48,328 nucleotides of DNA from NCBI GenBank assembly GCA_003213255.1, contig QCNI01000010.1, forward strand, positions 1 through 48,328, in the 5' to 3' direction. The notes beneath the pieces are model-generated. The model saw nothing but the letters and a program-made list of their open reading frames with translations. It had not been told where the DNA came from and ran no database searches. A program made the translations under genes and the position numbers. This document shows positions 35,650 through 46,275 of the stretch, piece after piece; positions within the stretch are counted from its first letter, which is position 1, and every line of letters starts with the position of its first letter. Source of the DNA: Prochlorococcus sp. AG-424-P16. GTDB lineage: Bacteria > Cyanobacteriota > Cyanobacteriia > PCC-6307 > Cyanobiaceae.

Positions 35650-36240
35650 TTATCCATGACTTCGAGGATTAATCTCATTTTTTTTATTTTCTTGAATTAT
35701 TGAAAATTCAGCATTAATAATTTCCTCATAGGGATTCTCTTCTTTTTGAAAATTATTAATAGATTCTCTTATTTTTATTTCATCTTGTTTACCAATAAAA
35801 GTAGATATTAGATTGCCTTTTTTATCAAAAAGATTAATTTGAGGAATCCCGTTTACAGAAAACTTCTGGATATAATTACCCCATTTTTGATTATCAACAT
35901 TTAGAAAAACAAAATTAATATCTTTTTCATATTCATCTTTAAGAGAAGAAACTTGTGGAGCCATTTCTTTGCAAACTTCACACCACTCTGCATAAAATTC
36001 CAGAAATGTAGGTTTATCATTTGTAAAAGCTATTTCAGGGTCAACAGATAATTCTCCAAAACTCTTTAGAAGATAAGTTGATTTAAAAAATAGATTTTTA
36101 AACAAAATCATTGAAATAATAAAAATAGAAATAATAAAAACAAGTATTATTTTAAAATTTGTCTTTAAAATTGGTTCTCGACTTTCAGATTGCACCATTA
36201 AGGTATTATTAACTAAAGATATCTTAAATAAGTTAAACAA
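35650..36240 (-). CDS. Membrane-anchored thioredoxin-like protein (TxlA/HCF164 type)
   Basis: A 196-residue protein with one N-terminal membrane span at about 28-48 and a thioredoxin fold carrying the redox motif EFYAEWCEVCKEMAPQ (W-C-E-V-C) near residue 82, and the cis-proline in NGIPQINLF. The architecture resembles TxlA of cyanobacteria and HCF164 of plastids, which deliver reducing power across the thylakoid membrane for cytochrome b6f assembly. Role is inferred from the family. The C-terminal ~25 residues are charged and low in complexity. It is divergent from glmM. Confidence 0.85.
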   Translation of the reverse strand: MFNLFKISLVNNTLMVQSESREPILKTNFKIILVFIISIFIISMILFKNLFFKSTYLLKSFGELSVDPEIAFTNDKPTFLEFYAEWCEVCKEMAPQVSSLKDEYEKDINFVFLNVDNQKWGNYIQKFSVNGIPQINLFDKKGNLISTFIGKQDEIKIRESINNFQKEENPYEEIINAEFSIIQENKKNEINPRSHG

Positions 36241-36332
36241 ATAAAGAGAATTGAAATCTATAAGCTTTTAATCAACTGATAAAATAAGAATTGAATGGCT
36301 AACAAAATTTCTTTGATTACTGAAATTTAATT

Positions 36333-37685
36333 ATGCAATCAATCTTTGGAACTGATGGGATAAGAGGAAGATTTAATGAAGAGATAACTTATTCTCTAGT
36401 CTACAAATTAGGTTATGCTCTCGGTTCGAGTTTGGAAAAGAATAATCCAATATTAATTGGAAGAGATACAAGAATTAGTGGGGATATTCTGCTTCAGGCC
36501 TTAACACAAGGTTTAAATGAAAGTGGCAAAAAATTTATAAATCTTGGAATCTGTCCTACCCCAGCTATACCTTTTTTAATCAAACAAGAGAACCTGAGCA
36601 GTGGTGTCATGATATCTGCAAGTCATAATCCGCCAGAATATAATGGGATAAAAATTTTTGATCATAATGGTCAAAAAATTACTGAAGATTTTGAGAGTAA
36701 AATTCAAAAAATAATTGAAGATTTAAAACAAAATATATCAATCCCTACAAAAGTGGTTTCGCTAAAAAAAAGTAAAGATCTTATGGATAGCTATATCAAA
36801 AGCCTAATCCAAACAATGGATGGAGAAAGTTTAAGCGGGTTGAGAATAATATTAGATACATGCTATGGATCAGCGACAACTTGCGCAAAAAAAATTTTTC
36901 AGTCTCTTGGTGCTGATGTAAAAGTTATCAATAACTCTAAAAATGGTTTGAAAATTAATTTAAATTGTGGTTCTACTAACCTTGAACCATTAAAAAAAGC
37001 ATTAAGAGAGAGTCCTGCAGATATGGGATTCAGCTTCGATGGAGATGCCGATAGAGTAATTGGTATCGATTCAGAAGGCAATGTGCTAGATGGAGATCAT
37101 ATTCTTTTTCTCTGGGGTAGAGAACTTATGGAACAAAAAATTCTCACCGATAATTTACTAGTATCAACGCAAATGTCAAACTTAGGTTTTGAAAAGTCCT
37201 GGAAGAAAATTGGAGGAATTTTATATAGAACTGATGTAGGAGATAAATATGTTCATAAAGCAATTAAGAAAAAAAGAGCGGTTTTAGGAGGTGAGCAGTC
37301 AGGTCATATACTTTCAAAAATTAATAACTTTTCTGGTGATGGGATATTGACTGCACTTCAAATTTCAAAATATTGTAAAAAGAAAAATATTAATTTAAAT
37401 GATTGGCTTAAAAGTAGTTTCGAACCTTTTCCTCAAAAACTAACTAATATTAAATTAGGTTTTAATATTAATAAATTAAATCAAAAACACAAAATTTTAA
37501 TTGATGAATCTATAAAACATTTTCAGGCAAAATATTCAGATAATTGTAGAGTTTATATAAGGCCTAGTGGAACAGAACCTGTAATCAGAGTTTTAGTTGA
37601 GGCCACAAATCATAAGAGAGTTAATTCTTTATCAAGCGAAATAACAAACAAACTCTTTTTAGAAATTGATAAAATAATAAATTAA
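36333..37685 (+). CDS. glmM: Phosphoglucosamine mutase
   Basis: Converts glucosamine-6-phosphate to glucosamine-1-phosphate for peptidoglycan and lipopolysaccharide precursors. Signatures: [12 protein letters not shown] at the N-terminus, the phosphoserine loop [17 protein letters not shown], the metal loop [12 protein letters not shown], the sugar loop GGEQSGHIL, and [15 protein letters not shown] at the end. Length 450 is typical for GlmM, distinguishing it from the longer mutase at 3440. ATG 36333 opens at the conserved start. It converges on trmB with 7 nt between. Confidence 0.96.
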   Translation: MQSIFGTDGIRGRFNEEITYSLVYKLGYALGSSLEKNNPILIGRDTRISGDILLQALTQGLNESGKKFINLGICPTPAIPFLIKQENLSSGVMISASHNPPEYNGIKIFDHNGQKITEDFESKIQKIIEDLKQNISIPTKVVSLKKSKDLMDSYIKSLIQTMDGESLSGLRIILDTCYGSATTCAKKIFQSLGADVKVINNSKNGLKINLNCGSTNLEPLKKALRESPADMGFSFDGDADRVIGIDSEGNVLDGDHILFLWGRELMEQKILTDNLLVSTQMSNLGFEKSWKKIGGILYRTDVGDKYVHKAIKKKRAVLGGEQSGHILSKINNFSGDGILTALQISKYCKKKNINLNDWLKSSFEPFPQKLTNIKLGFNINKLNQKHKILIDESIKHFQAKYSDNCRVYIRPSGTEPVIRVLVEATNHKRVNSLSSEITNKLFLEIDKIIN

Positions 37686-37692
37686 AAATGAA

Positions 37693-38322
37693 TTAAGTTT
37701 TTATATAAATTTTTTCATAAATATCAAGTTGGTTAACAATCACATACTTTTCCCTATTAGTTTTAATTTTAATGGGATTAAAACTTTCGGAACAATTAAA
37801 ATCTTTTTTATCTATTGTTTTAAAATGAAAATTACTTGATATAGTGCAATCCATATAATCGAATAAATCCTTTACATCTGTTTTTATAAAAATAAGGGTT
37901 CCTTTTTGCAATGAATTTGAGAGCATATTAATAAATTCTGGCTGAATTACACGTCTTTTATAATGCCTCTTTTTAAACCAAGGATCAGGGAAATTAAAAG
38001 AAATACTTTTTAAATTTTTGATAATAAATTTATTTTGGACATCATTCAAAATATTATTAGCATTACCAAATAAAAAATAAAGATTTTTAATTTCTTGTTC
38101 AATAACTTTTAATTTAGCATTTTTGACTAATTTCTCACGGATTTCAATTCCTAAATAATTCCAACTATTATTAACTAAAGCTAAATCAAATAAAAACTCG
38201 CCAGCAGCACAACCTATATCTAAATGAAGATTCGATTTAGAATCATCAAACATTTCGCTCAAAGAAGGTATTCTCTCAATTTGATTGAAATTACTACTAA
38301 GGGGATTAACATGCTGTCTCAT
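37693..38322 (-). CDS. trmB: tRNA (guanine-N7-)-methyltransferase
   Basis: Makes m7G46 in the variable loop of many tRNAs using S-adenosylmethionine. The SAM-binding [17 protein letters not shown] near residues 32-48, [11 protein letters not shown], and the product-binding [22 protein letters not shown] are all diagnostic for TrmB. The 209 residues are a little short of the E. coli enzyme but usual for cyanobacteria. Its start at 38322 leaves a 122-nt gap to the divergent DUF3177-like gene, with no recognisable feature. Confidence 0.94.
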   Translation of the reverse strand: MRQHVNPLSSNFNQIERIPSLSEMFDDSKSNLHLDIGCAAGEFLFDLALVNNSWNYLGIEIREKLVKNAKLKVIEQEIKNLYFLFGNANNILNDVQNKFIIKNLKSISFNFPDPWFKKRHYKRRVIQPEFINMLSNSLQKGTLIFIKTDVKDLFDYMDCTISSNFHFKTIDKKDFNCSESFNPIKIKTNREKYVIVNQLDIYEKIYIKT

Positions 38323-38444
38323 ACAATTATCAATATATTCCTAGGCAATATTTTAAGGATGCATAATATTCATAACTATGACAATAGTAAGTTCAAAAGT
38401 AACACTTTGATGTTTAATTATTATGTGTTTAAAAAGAAAAAGTT

Positions 38445-39068
38445 TTGAACGTTTTTAATCAACTTTCTATTTGGCTATCCTTTCAACTTTCAATAATTTT
38501 CCTTATTGGTATTCCTGTTGCTCTATCCTTCTGGTCAATTAAAAAAAGAAATAAAGCAGTTATTAAACTTCTATCAATTTATTGGAAAGTATCCCTTTTA
38601 TTTTTTATAAGCCTTCTACTTTTAATAGGAAAGTTTAATTATGCTCTTGTCATAACAAATATTTCAACATTATTAATGACAGTTTCAGTTTGGTTTTGGA
38701 ACGATATTAATGATGAATTAAGAGAATACGATTTTTCTTACTCCCTTACCACAACGACAAAAATATGGAGATGGACGATATCTTTTATATCTCTCAATTT
38801 CTTTATTCAGAGTTTACAAAACTTCAACTGCTTTTCTTTTATTAATTCGGATGCGTGCGCAATATGGCTTCAGCCTTCTTCAAATTTATATATTACTATA
38901 AAAAATTTATTTAATTTTTTCTTTGGAGCTAACTTTACCCAGCCGATATCAAAATTCTTAGGATTATTTGCATTATTAATCTATATTTTAGGCCTTATTC
39001 AATGGTTAATAATCAAATTACCTAAAAATGGAAGAAACTCCTGCTTCTCAGAAAATGGCAAAAATTGA
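38445..39068 (+). CDS. DUF3177-type multi-span membrane protein
   Basis: A 207-residue membrane protein with about five hydrophobic segments (roughly 8-29, 46-63, 66-87, 109-125, 172-191) and a charged loop WNDINDELREYDFSY between the third and fourth. It resembles the cyanobacterial DUF3177 family from memory; role unknown. The start is TTG at 38445. Its end overlaps the start of the next gene by 41 nt in another frame. Confidence 0.7.
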   Translation: MNVFNQLSIWLSFQLSIIFLIGIPVALSFWSIKKRNKAVIKLLSIYWKVSLLFFISLLLLIGKFNYALVITNISTLLMTVSVWFWNDINDELREYDFSYSLTTTTKIWRWTISFISLNFFIQSLQNFNCFSFINSDACAIWLQPSSNLYITIKNLFNFFFGANFTQPISKFLGLFALLIYILGLIQWLIIKLPKNGRNSCFSENGKN

Positions 39069-39363
39069 TTTAATAAATAGTCTTGAAAAAATAAGTTCCG
39101 AGATACCTAATAGGATACTTAAACTAGAGGGATTCCTCCTAAAAGAAAATCAAAAAGAACAATTAGAAATACTTATTTTCAGAGGATACAGTAGCTCAAC
39201 AACTCATCCAATTGAAATAGATTCAGAAAAAAAAGTAATAGCACTTACTTATATAATTACAAACTTTAAACTTTATAAAGCACCGTTAACAGAAACCGAA
39301 GAAAATTTTTTAAAAGAAAATCAAAACTCAGATTTCTTTTTGAATCAAAAAAACTGGATTTAA
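39028..39363 (+). CDS. Small conserved protein of unknown function
   Basis: A 111-residue soluble, acidic protein without cysteine motifs. A segment [20 protein letters not shown] near the middle and the following hydrophobic strand [11 protein letters not shown] suggest a small beta-rich fold. It starts inside the end of the DUF3177-type gene (41-nt overlap), indicating coupled translation, and its last 4 nt overlap the end of ileS on the other strand. I do not assign a function. Confidence 0.65.
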   Translation: MEETPASQKMAKIDLINSLEKISSEIPNRILKLEGFLLKENQKEQLEILIFRGYSSSTTHPIEIDSEKKVIALTYIITNFKLYKAPLTETEENFLKENQNSDFFLNQKNWI

Positions 39364-42266
39364 ATAAATTCAAAATTAATAATATTTGAACATCTTTTGC
39401 ATAATTTTGTATTTTGGATTCCATTAAAAGTTTCTTTTTGATAATGCCAACATCTATCACATTTTTGACCTTGAGCTTTACTTATTTGAATTTTACCAAG
39501 TGCATTGTTATCAATAATCAGAGAATTCTCCACCAAATCGGATACCACTTGGAAGTTTGATACTATGAGCCAATCCCTAAATAAATCTACTTCTTGATTG
39601 CCAAATTCTTTTAGCCAAGCAAGTGAATCTTTTAAAGCTTTATCTTCAGGTAAATAATTCACTTCAGTTTCCAAAGCTGCTCCAATTATTTGTTTGTTCC
39701 TACATCCTTCTATAGCCTTGTTAATTTCAACTCTCAAATTTCTTAAATTTGTAATGTGCTCATTAAGTATTTGATTTTTCCATGACTGCGAAAATATTGG
39801 CCATCCTTTTTGAAAGACTGATTTTTCTTTAGTTGAATATGGAATATTTTGCCAAATATCTTCAGCCATATGACAAAGTACTGGAGAAATAAGTACAGCT
39901 AAATTTTCCACAACTTTTGACATAACGAACTGACAAGATCTTCTCCTAAAGTGGGCTTTAGAACTTACATATAACCTATCCTTCGCAATATCCAAATAAA
40001 AATTTGATAGATCTACAACACAAAAACTTTGCAAAATTTGGAAAAATTTTGAAAATTCATAATTTTCATAAGCGTTTGATATTTGATCTGTAACCTCAAC
40101 TAATCTGCCTAACATCCATTGATCTAAGAGAGGCAATTGATCAATTTCAAAACTATCAATTTTAGGATCATAATCATGAATATTACCTAGAAGATATCTT
40201 GCAGTATTACGAACTTTTCTGTATACATCTGAAAGTTGCTTGAGTATATTTGAGCCTATTGGAACATCAACAGAATAATCTACAGAACTTACCCATAACC
40301 TTAAAACATCAGCACCATAAGCAGGATCAGTTTTTTTATTATTACCTCCATAAATAATTATATTTGGATCAACAACGTTTCCTAAAGATTTACTCATTTT
40401 TCTTCCGTTTTCATCAAGTGCAAAACCATGAGTTAAAACTTTCTTATATGGAGGTTTATTATTGACTGCAACAGATGTTAGCAAAGAAGACTGAAACCAT
40501 CCTCGATGTTGATCTGAACCCTCTAAATAAAGGTCGGCTGGATACTTTAATTCACTTCTTAGTTCACATACTGCCGCCCAACTAGATCCTGAATCGAACC
40601 AAACATCCATTGTATCTGTTCCTTTTTTCCATTGATCTGATTCTTTTGCATAATTCTCTGGCAAAAGATTTTTAACATCCCAATCCCACCAAATATCTGC
40701 TCCATGTTCACCAAAAAGTTCTTGAATATGATTAATTATCTCTTTGTTAAGGAGAATGTCATTACCATTTTTTTTATAAAAAACTGGAATAGGGACTCCC
40801 CATGACCTTTGTCGAGAAATACACCAATCTCCTCTACCAACAACCATAGAGTAAATTCTTTTCTTTCCAGTCTCTGGCATCCATTCAACATCTTCGATTG
40901 CCTTTAATGCAGATGATCTAAAGCCATTTACAGATGCAAACCATTGTTCTGTTGCCCTAAAAATAGTTGGTTTTTTGGTTCTCCAATCATACGGGTATCT
41001 ATGCTTATAGTTTTCTTGTAATAGAAGCAAATTATTTTCTTTTAAATGTTCAATAATTAAATCATTTGCATCTTTCAGGACATTTGAACCTTTGAATTGC
41101 CCAGAATATTCATTTAAGTTACCTTTTTCATCAACAACACATGTTATTGGTAATTCATATTTTTGACCTACATTAAAATCATCTATTCCATGACCAGGAG
41201 CAGTATGCACAATGCCAGTTCCTGATTCTGTAGTAATATAATCACCTCCAATTACAATTCTGCAATTTTTATTCTTAGAGGGATGTTGATATTCAATATT
41301 TTCCAATTTAGAGCCTTTAACCTCTAAAAGCACCTTGAAATCTTTAATAAATTTCTTACTTATTTCAGAAGCTAAATCCTTTGCAAAAAGGTAAATTCGT
41401 TTCTCTTCATCGATAGCAAAAACGTACTTTATTTTTGGATTTACTGCAACTGCTTCATTTGCAGGTATGGTCCAAGGAGTAGTGGTCCAAATAGTTATGA
41501 AAGAATTATCTTGAAAAAAATCTTTCTTGATATTAAGGTTTTCTTGGATGAAATTTAATTGAATTTCTTCAGGTATTTTAGTGATTTTTAATGAAACATA
41601 AATACTCTTTGAATAATGTTCATCAGGGTATTCTAATTCTGCTTCTGCAAGTGCAGTCCTTGAACTTGGACTCCAATGTACAGGTTTAAGACCTCGATAG
41701 ATATAACCATTTAAAAACATTTTCCCAAATACTCCAATCTGAGCAGATTCATAACTTTTCTTAAGAGTTAAGTATGGGTTATTCCAATCTCCCCATATGC
41801 CCCACCTCTTAAAACCCTCCTTTTGATTATTAATTTGGATATGAGCATAATCTGTAGCTTTTTTTCTTAAATTTAAAGTGTCAAGATTCTTTCTTTCATC
41901 AGATTTTAAATTCTGAAGAACTTTCAATTCAATAGGTAATCCATGACAGTCCCAGCCAGGAACAAAATGAACCCTAAATCCTCTCAAGGTTTTGTACTTA
42001 TTGATTATGTCTTTTAAAACTTTATTAAGGGCATGACCCATATGAAGCGCTCCATTTGCATAAGGAGGTCCATCATGCAATGTAAATATTTCACCTGAAT
42101 TACTTGAACCTAATTGGAAATCAATATCATTGTTAGCCCAGAAATTCTGAATCTCGGGTTCTCTTACAACTGAGTTAGCACGCATTGAGAAATCAGTTTT
42201 TAATAAATTTAAAGTTCCTTTATAAGAAAAGTCTGATTTTTGTTCTTTGCTATTTTGAGATTTCAT
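39360..42266 (-). CDS. ileS: Isoleucyl-tRNA synthetase
   Basis: Class I synthetase of about 968 residues. The HIGH-type motif is [16 protein letters not shown], followed by the [18 protein letters not shown] segment; the editing domain has the threonine-rich [20 protein letters not shown] and [12 protein letters not shown]; the second catalytic motif is [10 protein letters not shown]; and the C-terminal zinc knuckle has [10 protein letters not shown] and LCKRC. The ATG at 42266 (KSQNSKEQK) is preferred over TTG at 42278, which adds four residues. No T-box or other leader is visible. Its 3' end overlaps the small gene at 39028. Confidence 0.97.
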   Translation of the reverse strand: MKSQNSKEQKSDFSYKGTLNLLKTDFSMRANSVVREPEIQNFWANNDIDFQLGSSNSGEIFTLHDGPPYANGALHMGHALNKVLKDIINKYKTLRGFRVHFVPGWDCHGLPIELKVLQNLKSDERKNLDTLNLRKKATDYAHIQINNQKEGFKRWGIWGDWNNPYLTLKKSYESAQIGVFGKMFLNGYIYRGLKPVHWSPSSRTALAEAELEYPDEHYSKSIYVSLKITKIPEEIQLNFIQENLNIKKDFFQDNSFITIWTTTPWTIPANEAVAVNPKIKYVFAIDEEKRIYLFAKDLASEISKKFIKDFKVLLEVKGSKLENIEYQHPSKNKNCRIVIGGDYITTESGTGIVHTAPGHGIDDFNVGQKYELPITCVVDEKGNLNEYSGQFKGSNVLKDANDLIIEHLKENNLLLLQENYKHRYPYDWRTKKPTIFRATEQWFASVNGFRSSALKAIEDVEWMPETGKKRIYSMVVGRGDWCISRQRSWGVPIPVFYKKNGNDILLNKEIINHIQELFGEHGADIWWDWDVKNLLPENYAKESDQWKKGTDTMDVWFDSGSSWAAVCELRSELKYPADLYLEGSDQHRGWFQSSLLTSVAVNNKPPYKKVLTHGFALDENGRKMSKSLGNVVDPNIIIYGGNNKKTDPAYGADVLRLWVSSVDYSVDVPIGSNILKQLSDVYRKVRNTARYLLGNIHDYDPKIDSFEIDQLPLLDQWMLGRLVEVTDQISNAYENYEFSKFFQILQSFCVVDLSNFYLDIAKDRLYVSSKAHFRRRSCQFVMSKVVENLAVLISPVLCHMAEDIWQNIPYSTKEKSVFQKGWPIFSQSWKNQILNEHITNLRNLRVEINKAIEGCRNKQIIGAALETEVNYLPEDKALKDSLAWLKEFGNQEVDLFRDWLIVSNFQVVSDLVENSLIIDNNALGKIQISKAQGQKCDRCWHYQKETFNGIQNTKLCKRCSNIINFEFI

Positions 42267-42387
42267 ACGACGATACAAGAAATATTGGTGATCAAAAGAA
42301 TTATTTAAATAAATCTAATTCATTATATTCTTTCTTAATTGACCTGTAGTTTTTTTGGGATGTTTCAAATAACAAATTTACTTGATT

Positions 42388-42837
42388 TCAGACTTTTATA
42401 TTATCATTTTTATCATTTCTTACCCACTTTTTTTGGGTTGTATTTTTATTATTGCTACCAAAATTAAAAAAATTTGAAGGTTTCTTGAAATCACTAAATC
42501 CCAATTTAATAGATTCTAATATTTTCGAAAAGTTATTTTTAAACTCTAAAAACGTGATTAATTTTTTCTTTTCGTTATCTGTCAATTGGTACCATCTAGA
42601 TAAAAAAAGTTCTACTAGATAAAAAATAACTAGTACTGTTAAAGAAAGGAAAATTACAAAAAATGATTCATATAATGATTTATTTTTAATTATTAATATC
42701 AATCCTATTAATAAATTTAAAAAAGCTCTTATTAAGTCTTTTGGTTTACCGAGCTCAAGATAAATTAAAGGTACAGTTAGATAAATGGTCCCAACTAAAA
42801 TATAAAAAATTCCCAAATAAAATACCAAACTATTCAT
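42388..42837 (-). CDS. Conserved membrane protein of unknown function
   Basis: A 149-residue protein. Three hydrophobic helices at about 5-27, 37-48 and 58-79 are followed by the conserved-looking WYQLTDNEKKKLITFLEFKNN and an asparagine/lysine-rich C-terminus of low complexity. It lies 121 nt upstream of ileS on the same strand and 71 nt downstream of tRNA-Leu. I cannot assign it to a family with confidence; a Ycf66-like identity was considered but the sequence does not match that family well. Confidence 0.6.
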   Translation of the reverse strand: MNSLVFYLGIFYILVGTIYLTVPLIYLELGKPKDLIRAFLNLLIGLILIIKNKSLYESFFVIFLSLTVLVIFYLVELFLSRWYQLTDNEKKKLITFLEFKNNFSKILESIKLGFSDFKKPSNFFNFGSNNKNTTQKKWVRNDKNDNIKV

Positions 42838-42908
42838 TTAATTAACTACTTAATTAAAGTATAAGAGTTGATATGGATAAGCAAACTATCTATCAAAATT
42901 TTTTTAAA

Positions 42909-42990
42909 TGCGGTCGGGGAGACTTGAACTCCCACACCCGAAGATACGAGTACCTAAAACTCGCGCGTCTACCAATTCCGCCACGACCGC
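42909..42990 (-). tRNA. tRNA-Leu (UAG)
   Basis: An 82-nt class II tRNA on the minus strand. The acceptor GCGGUCG pairs with CGACCGC, discriminator A. The D-arm has GGCGG and the usual UUGGUAGAC loop; the anticodon arm CGAGU-UUUAGGU-ACUCG gives UAG; a long variable arm follows; the T-arm is GGGAG-UUCAAGU-CUCCC. CCA is not encoded. It stands alone between crtR and the membrane protein at 42388. Confidence 0.95.
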
Positions 42991-43147
42991 TCAAATAAAA
43001 TAATAATTGAAAGAGGTTTATTTTAAAAATTTTTTTTCTTAAGATGATTAATTTGACACATTAAAATCGAATTAAAAATCTCCTTAAAGAAATTTTTCAT
43101 ATTTAAGCATGCAATCATCTTTAAATATTAGTTATATTATTTAAAGA

Positions 43148-44179
43148 ATAAAAGAAACGATTTCAAACTTAATCAGTAAAAATACCACGAAAAATACTAA
43201 TTCTTCAAAAACATTTAATTGGCAAAAAGAGATTAAAAATTACGTAGATCCGCCAAGTTTTTGGAATCCAACATTAGGTTTATTTTTTGGCGGTTATTTT
43301 CTCGCGTTTCTTAGCATATGGCAATGGTATAGAGGTGTTTGGCCTTTACCTTTACTTGTAGCCACTGCTTTTTTAGCTTTACATATTGAAGGTACTGTTA
43401 TTCATGATGCCTGTCATAAAGCTGCTCATCCAGTTCCTTGGATAAATCAAGCAATGGGCCATGGCTCGGCTATTCTTTTGGGATTTAGCTTCCCAGTTTT
43501 TACTAGAGTCCATTTACAACATCATATTCACGTTAATCACCCCAAAAATGATCCAGATCATATTGTCAGTACTTTTGGTCCAATTTGGTTAATTGCTCCA
43601 AGATTTTTTTATCATGAGGTATTTTTCTTTCAAAGAAAACTCTGGCGAAGATATGAATTACTACAATGGGGAATTGAAAGATCAATATTCTTAACAATTA
43701 TTTTGGCAGGTTTGAAATTTGACTTTATGAATTTAATTTATAATCTATGGTTCGGCCCAGCATTAATGGTAGGCGTCACTTTAGGAATATTTTTTGATTA
43801 TTTACCACATAGACCATTTCGTTCAAGAAATAAATGGATAAATTCTCGAGTTTATCCAAGCAAATTTATGAATTTATTAATAATGGGACAAAATTACCAT
43901 CTCATTCATCATCTTTGGCCTTCGATTCCTTGGTTTGAATACAAAATAGCTTATGAAAAAACTAAGCCATTATTGGATAAAAAAGGTTCCCCTCAAAGGG
44001 TTGGGATATTTGAAAGTAAAGAAGACATTTTTAACTTTATTTATGATTTATTAATAGGTATAAGGAGTCATAGCAAAAAGAGGGGGAAAATAAGACAAAT
44101 CATAAATTTATATCCAGGCTTTAAAATGAAAAAATTTTTATTAAAGATAGTCAACAAAACATTTATTGGAAGTAACTAA
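43148..44179 (+). CDS. crtR: Beta-carotene hydroxylase (fatty-acid-desaturase fold), start uncertain
   Basis: Membrane di-iron hydroxylase that makes zeaxanthin, an abundant pigment of Prochlorococcus. The three histidine boxes are HDACHKAAH, HLQHHIHVNH and HLIHHLWP. The conserved N-terminal part YVDPPSFWNPTLGLFFGGYF starts near 43241, well before the first in-frame ATG (43454), which would delete the first histidine box. After an in-frame TAA at 43142 there is no ATG, GTG or TTG; ATA at 43148 (giving 343 residues) is used here, with ATT 43160 as another possibility. An ATG at 43109 is in frame but separated by that TAA. It converges on gatC. Confidence 0.88.
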   Translation: MKETISNLISKNTTKNTNSSKTFNWQKEIKNYVDPPSFWNPTLGLFFGGYFLAFLSIWQWYRGVWPLPLLVATAFLALHIEGTVIHDACHKAAHPVPWINQAMGHGSAILLGFSFPVFTRVHLQHHIHVNHPKNDPDHIVSTFGPIWLIAPRFFYHEVFFFQRKLWRRYELLQWGIERSIFLTIILAGLKFDFMNLIYNLWFGPALMVGVTLGIFFDYLPHRPFRSRNKWINSRVYPSKFMNLLIMGQNYHLIHHLWPSIPWFEYKIAYEKTKPLLDKKGSPQRVGIFESKEDIFNFIYDLLIGIRSHSKKRGKIRQIINLYPGFKMKKFLLKIVNKTFIGSN

Positions 44180-44184
44180 CTTAT

Positions 44185-44478
44185 TCATTCACTAATAATT
44201 TTTGGTACTTTAAAAAAAGTATCTTCTCTCGATGGACCCAATTCTAGGAGTTCATCGTTGCAATCAGAATTTCTCCTTTCGTCTTTTCTAAATACATTAA
44301 CAACCTCTATAGCTCTAGTTGTACAGGGGACATCATCTGTATTAATTTTTTCAAGTTGTCTTATATATTCCAATATCTTTTCTAATTGTTTTGCATGATT
44401 ATTAATTTCATTCTCGTTAAGTTCTAATCTCGCTAAATGAGCAACTTTGTTTACTTCCTCTTTGGTTATTCTTGTCAT
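44185..44478 (-). CDS. gatC: Aspartyl/glutamyl-tRNA amidotransferase subunit C
   Basis: Small 97-residue subunit that stabilises GatA-GatB in the enzyme making Gln-tRNA(Gln) from Glu-tRNA(Gln). Conserved elements: ITKEEVNKVAHLARLELNE, the linker LEYIRQLEKINTDDVPCTTRA, and the C-terminal GPSREDTFFKVPKI. gatA and gatB are elsewhere, as is common in cyanobacteria. It is divergent from the DNA glycosylase gene across 173 nt. Confidence 0.95.
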   Translation of the reverse strand: MTRITKEEVNKVAHLARLELNENEINNHAKQLEKILEYIRQLEKINTDDVPCTTRAIEVVNVFRKDERRNSDCNDELLELGPSREDTFFKVPKIISE

Positions 44479-44651
44479 ACCTTTATTGTATTTTCTTACT
44501 TAAATAATAGTTTATTAAAAACAGCTTATGAATATATCCTTTGAATTTCAAATAAATTTAAAAAATAATCACATCTTTTTGAAAATCAATATCAATTAAT
44601 AGCCTTAATTATTTTACTCGGTTTAATATGTTATTAGATAAATATTAAAAA

Positions 44652-45236
44652 ATAGTAGAAGAAGTATTTCCAAAAAATTTTTTTTATCGGCACTCTAAAC
44701 TTGTTGCCCCTGATTTAATAGGCTGTCAACTCATAAAAAAAAATAATGAGATAGATCAAGTTAAAGGGGTTATTGTTGAAACTGAAGCTTATTCACAGGA
44801 AGAAGAGGCCTGTCATGGCTACCGCAAAATGACTAAATCAAACAAATCATTATTTGGCAACCCTGGCACATTTTATGTTTACAAATCTTATGGCATTCAT
44901 CATTGTTTAAACATAGTTACTGACAGAGAAAATTTTGCGAGTGGTGTATTAATAAGATCAGTTTTTATCTCTAAAAAGAATGAAAGATTAGCTTCTGGAC
45001 CTGGCCTAGTTACAAAGACATTCAGCATAGACATTTCATTTAACTCCCTTGAAGTTCTTAATAACAAATCGTTATGGATTTCTCCAAGAGAATCAACTTT
45101 AGAAGAAAAAGATCTTATTCAAACTACGAGAATTGGCATATCAAAGGCAAAAAATATAAAATGGCGTTGGTATCTCAAAAATAGTAGGAGTGTAAGTAAA
45201 AGATTAAAAGGTGATAGAACACCTAAATTTCAATAA
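44652..45236 (+). CDS. mpg: 3-methyladenine DNA glycosylase (AAG/MPG type), start uncertain
   Basis: Monofunctional base-excision enzyme removing alkylated purines. Conserved segments: [13 protein letters not shown], the catalytic [21 protein letters not shown] with its glutamate, [31 protein letters not shown], and [14 protein letters not shown]. The first ATG (44829) would remove the catalytic part. The open frame begins after a TAA at 44646 and contains only AAA, ATA, GTA before the conserved [10 protein letters not shown], so ATA 44652 is used here, giving 194 residues, the normal length. An ATG at 44628 is in frame but cut off by the TAA. pyrB follows after 20 nt. Confidence 0.87.
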   Translation: MVEEVFPKNFFYRHSKLVAPDLIGCQLIKKNNEIDQVKGVIVETEAYSQEEEACHGYRKMTKSNKSLFGNPGTFYVYKSYGIHHCLNIVTDRENFASGVLIRSVFISKKNERLASGPGLVTKTFSIDISFNSLEVLNNKSLWISPRESTLEEKDLIQTTRIGISKAKNIKWRWYLKNSRSVSKRLKGDRTPKFQ

Positions 45237-45256
45237 TCATTTATCTTTTAAACGTA

Positions 45257-46273
45257 ATGGAAATTTGGCCTCATAAACATATCCACACACTAGCTAATTT
45301 TTCAATAAAAGATTATGAGTCAGTATTTGAATTAGCTAATAGATTTGATGCACTAAAGAATGCAGGAACGAAAAAGATACCGGCCTTACAAGGTACTTTG
45401 GTAACATCTTTATTTTTTGAACCTAGTACAAGAACAAAAAATAGTTTTGAGCTTGCAGCAAAAAGGCTTTCTGCTGATGTCCAAACATTTGCCCCATCTT
45501 CTAGTTCTTTAACAAAAGGCGAAACAATAATTGATACAGCCATAACTTATTCTGCTATGGGAGCTGATACATTAGTTATAAGACATTCATCGAGTTACAT
45601 AACCTTTGAGATCGCTGAAAAACTGGATGCAATAAATTCCAAGACTTCAGTTCTTAATGCTGGAGATGGATTACATAGTCACCCTAGCCAAGGATTGCTC
45701 GATATATATACATTAGTAAAATTCTTTTCCAAAAAAACACTGAATCTAGAAGTTTTAAATTCCAAAAAGATATTAATAATTGGAGACGTAAATCATTCTA
45801 GGGTTGCCAGATCTAATCTTTGGGCTTTGAGTGCATTCGGCGCAGACATAATCTTATGCGGTCCTAAGACATTAATACCTGATGAATTTATCAATTTTTT
45901 AAAAACTCCCACGCCAAATCAAGTAGAAGATCCTGTTAAATCAAGAGGTTCCATAACAATTTCTAGATCATTGGAAGAATCAATAAAAATTGCAGATGCG
46001 ATTATTGTTTTAAGACTTCAGAAAGAAAGAATGATGGAGAATTTACTCAGTAGCATTGATTCATATAGTTTGAATTATGGCTTAACCCCAGAGAAGTTAT
46101 CTTTGAATAATAAAGAAATTCCAATTCTACATCCTGGTCCAATTAATAGAGATATTGAAATAAGTAGCAAAGTAGTAGATCGATATCCTAATTGCTTAAT
46201 TAATAATCAAGTTTCAAATGGTATTCCTATAAGAATGGCTTTGCTTTATCTACTACAGAAACATAACAAATAA
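45257..46273 (+). CDS. pyrB: Aspartate carbamoyltransferase catalytic subunit
   Basis: Second step of pyrimidine synthesis, joining carbamoyl phosphate and aspartate. The carbamoyl-phosphate loop [28 protein letters not shown], the [20 protein letters not shown] segment, [15 protein letters not shown], and [11 protein letters not shown] are all conserved. At 338 residues it is slightly longer than the E. coli chain. No pyrI regulatory subunit is nearby. It follows the glycosylase by 20 nt and converges on the Ycf20-like gene. Confidence 0.96.
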   Translation: MEIWPHKHIHTLANFSIKDYESVFELANRFDALKNAGTKKIPALQGTLVTSLFFEPSTRTKNSFELAAKRLSADVQTFAPSSSSLTKGETIIDTAITYSAMGADTLVIRHSSSYITFEIAEKLDAINSKTSVLNAGDGLHSHPSQGLLDIYTLVKFFSKKTLNLEVLNSKKILIIGDVNHSRVARSNLWALSAFGADIILCGPKTLIPDEFINFLKTPTPNQVEDPVKSRGSITISRSLEESIKIADAIIVLRLQKERMMENLLSSIDSYSLNYGLTPEKLSLNNKEIPILHPGPINRDIEISSKVVDRYPNCLINNQVSNGIPIRMALLYLLQKHNK

Positions 46274-46275
46274 AT

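Noticed and set aside
38224-38448. Plus-strand ORF of 74 codons
   Set aside because: Mostly antisense to the start of trmB; no conserved features.
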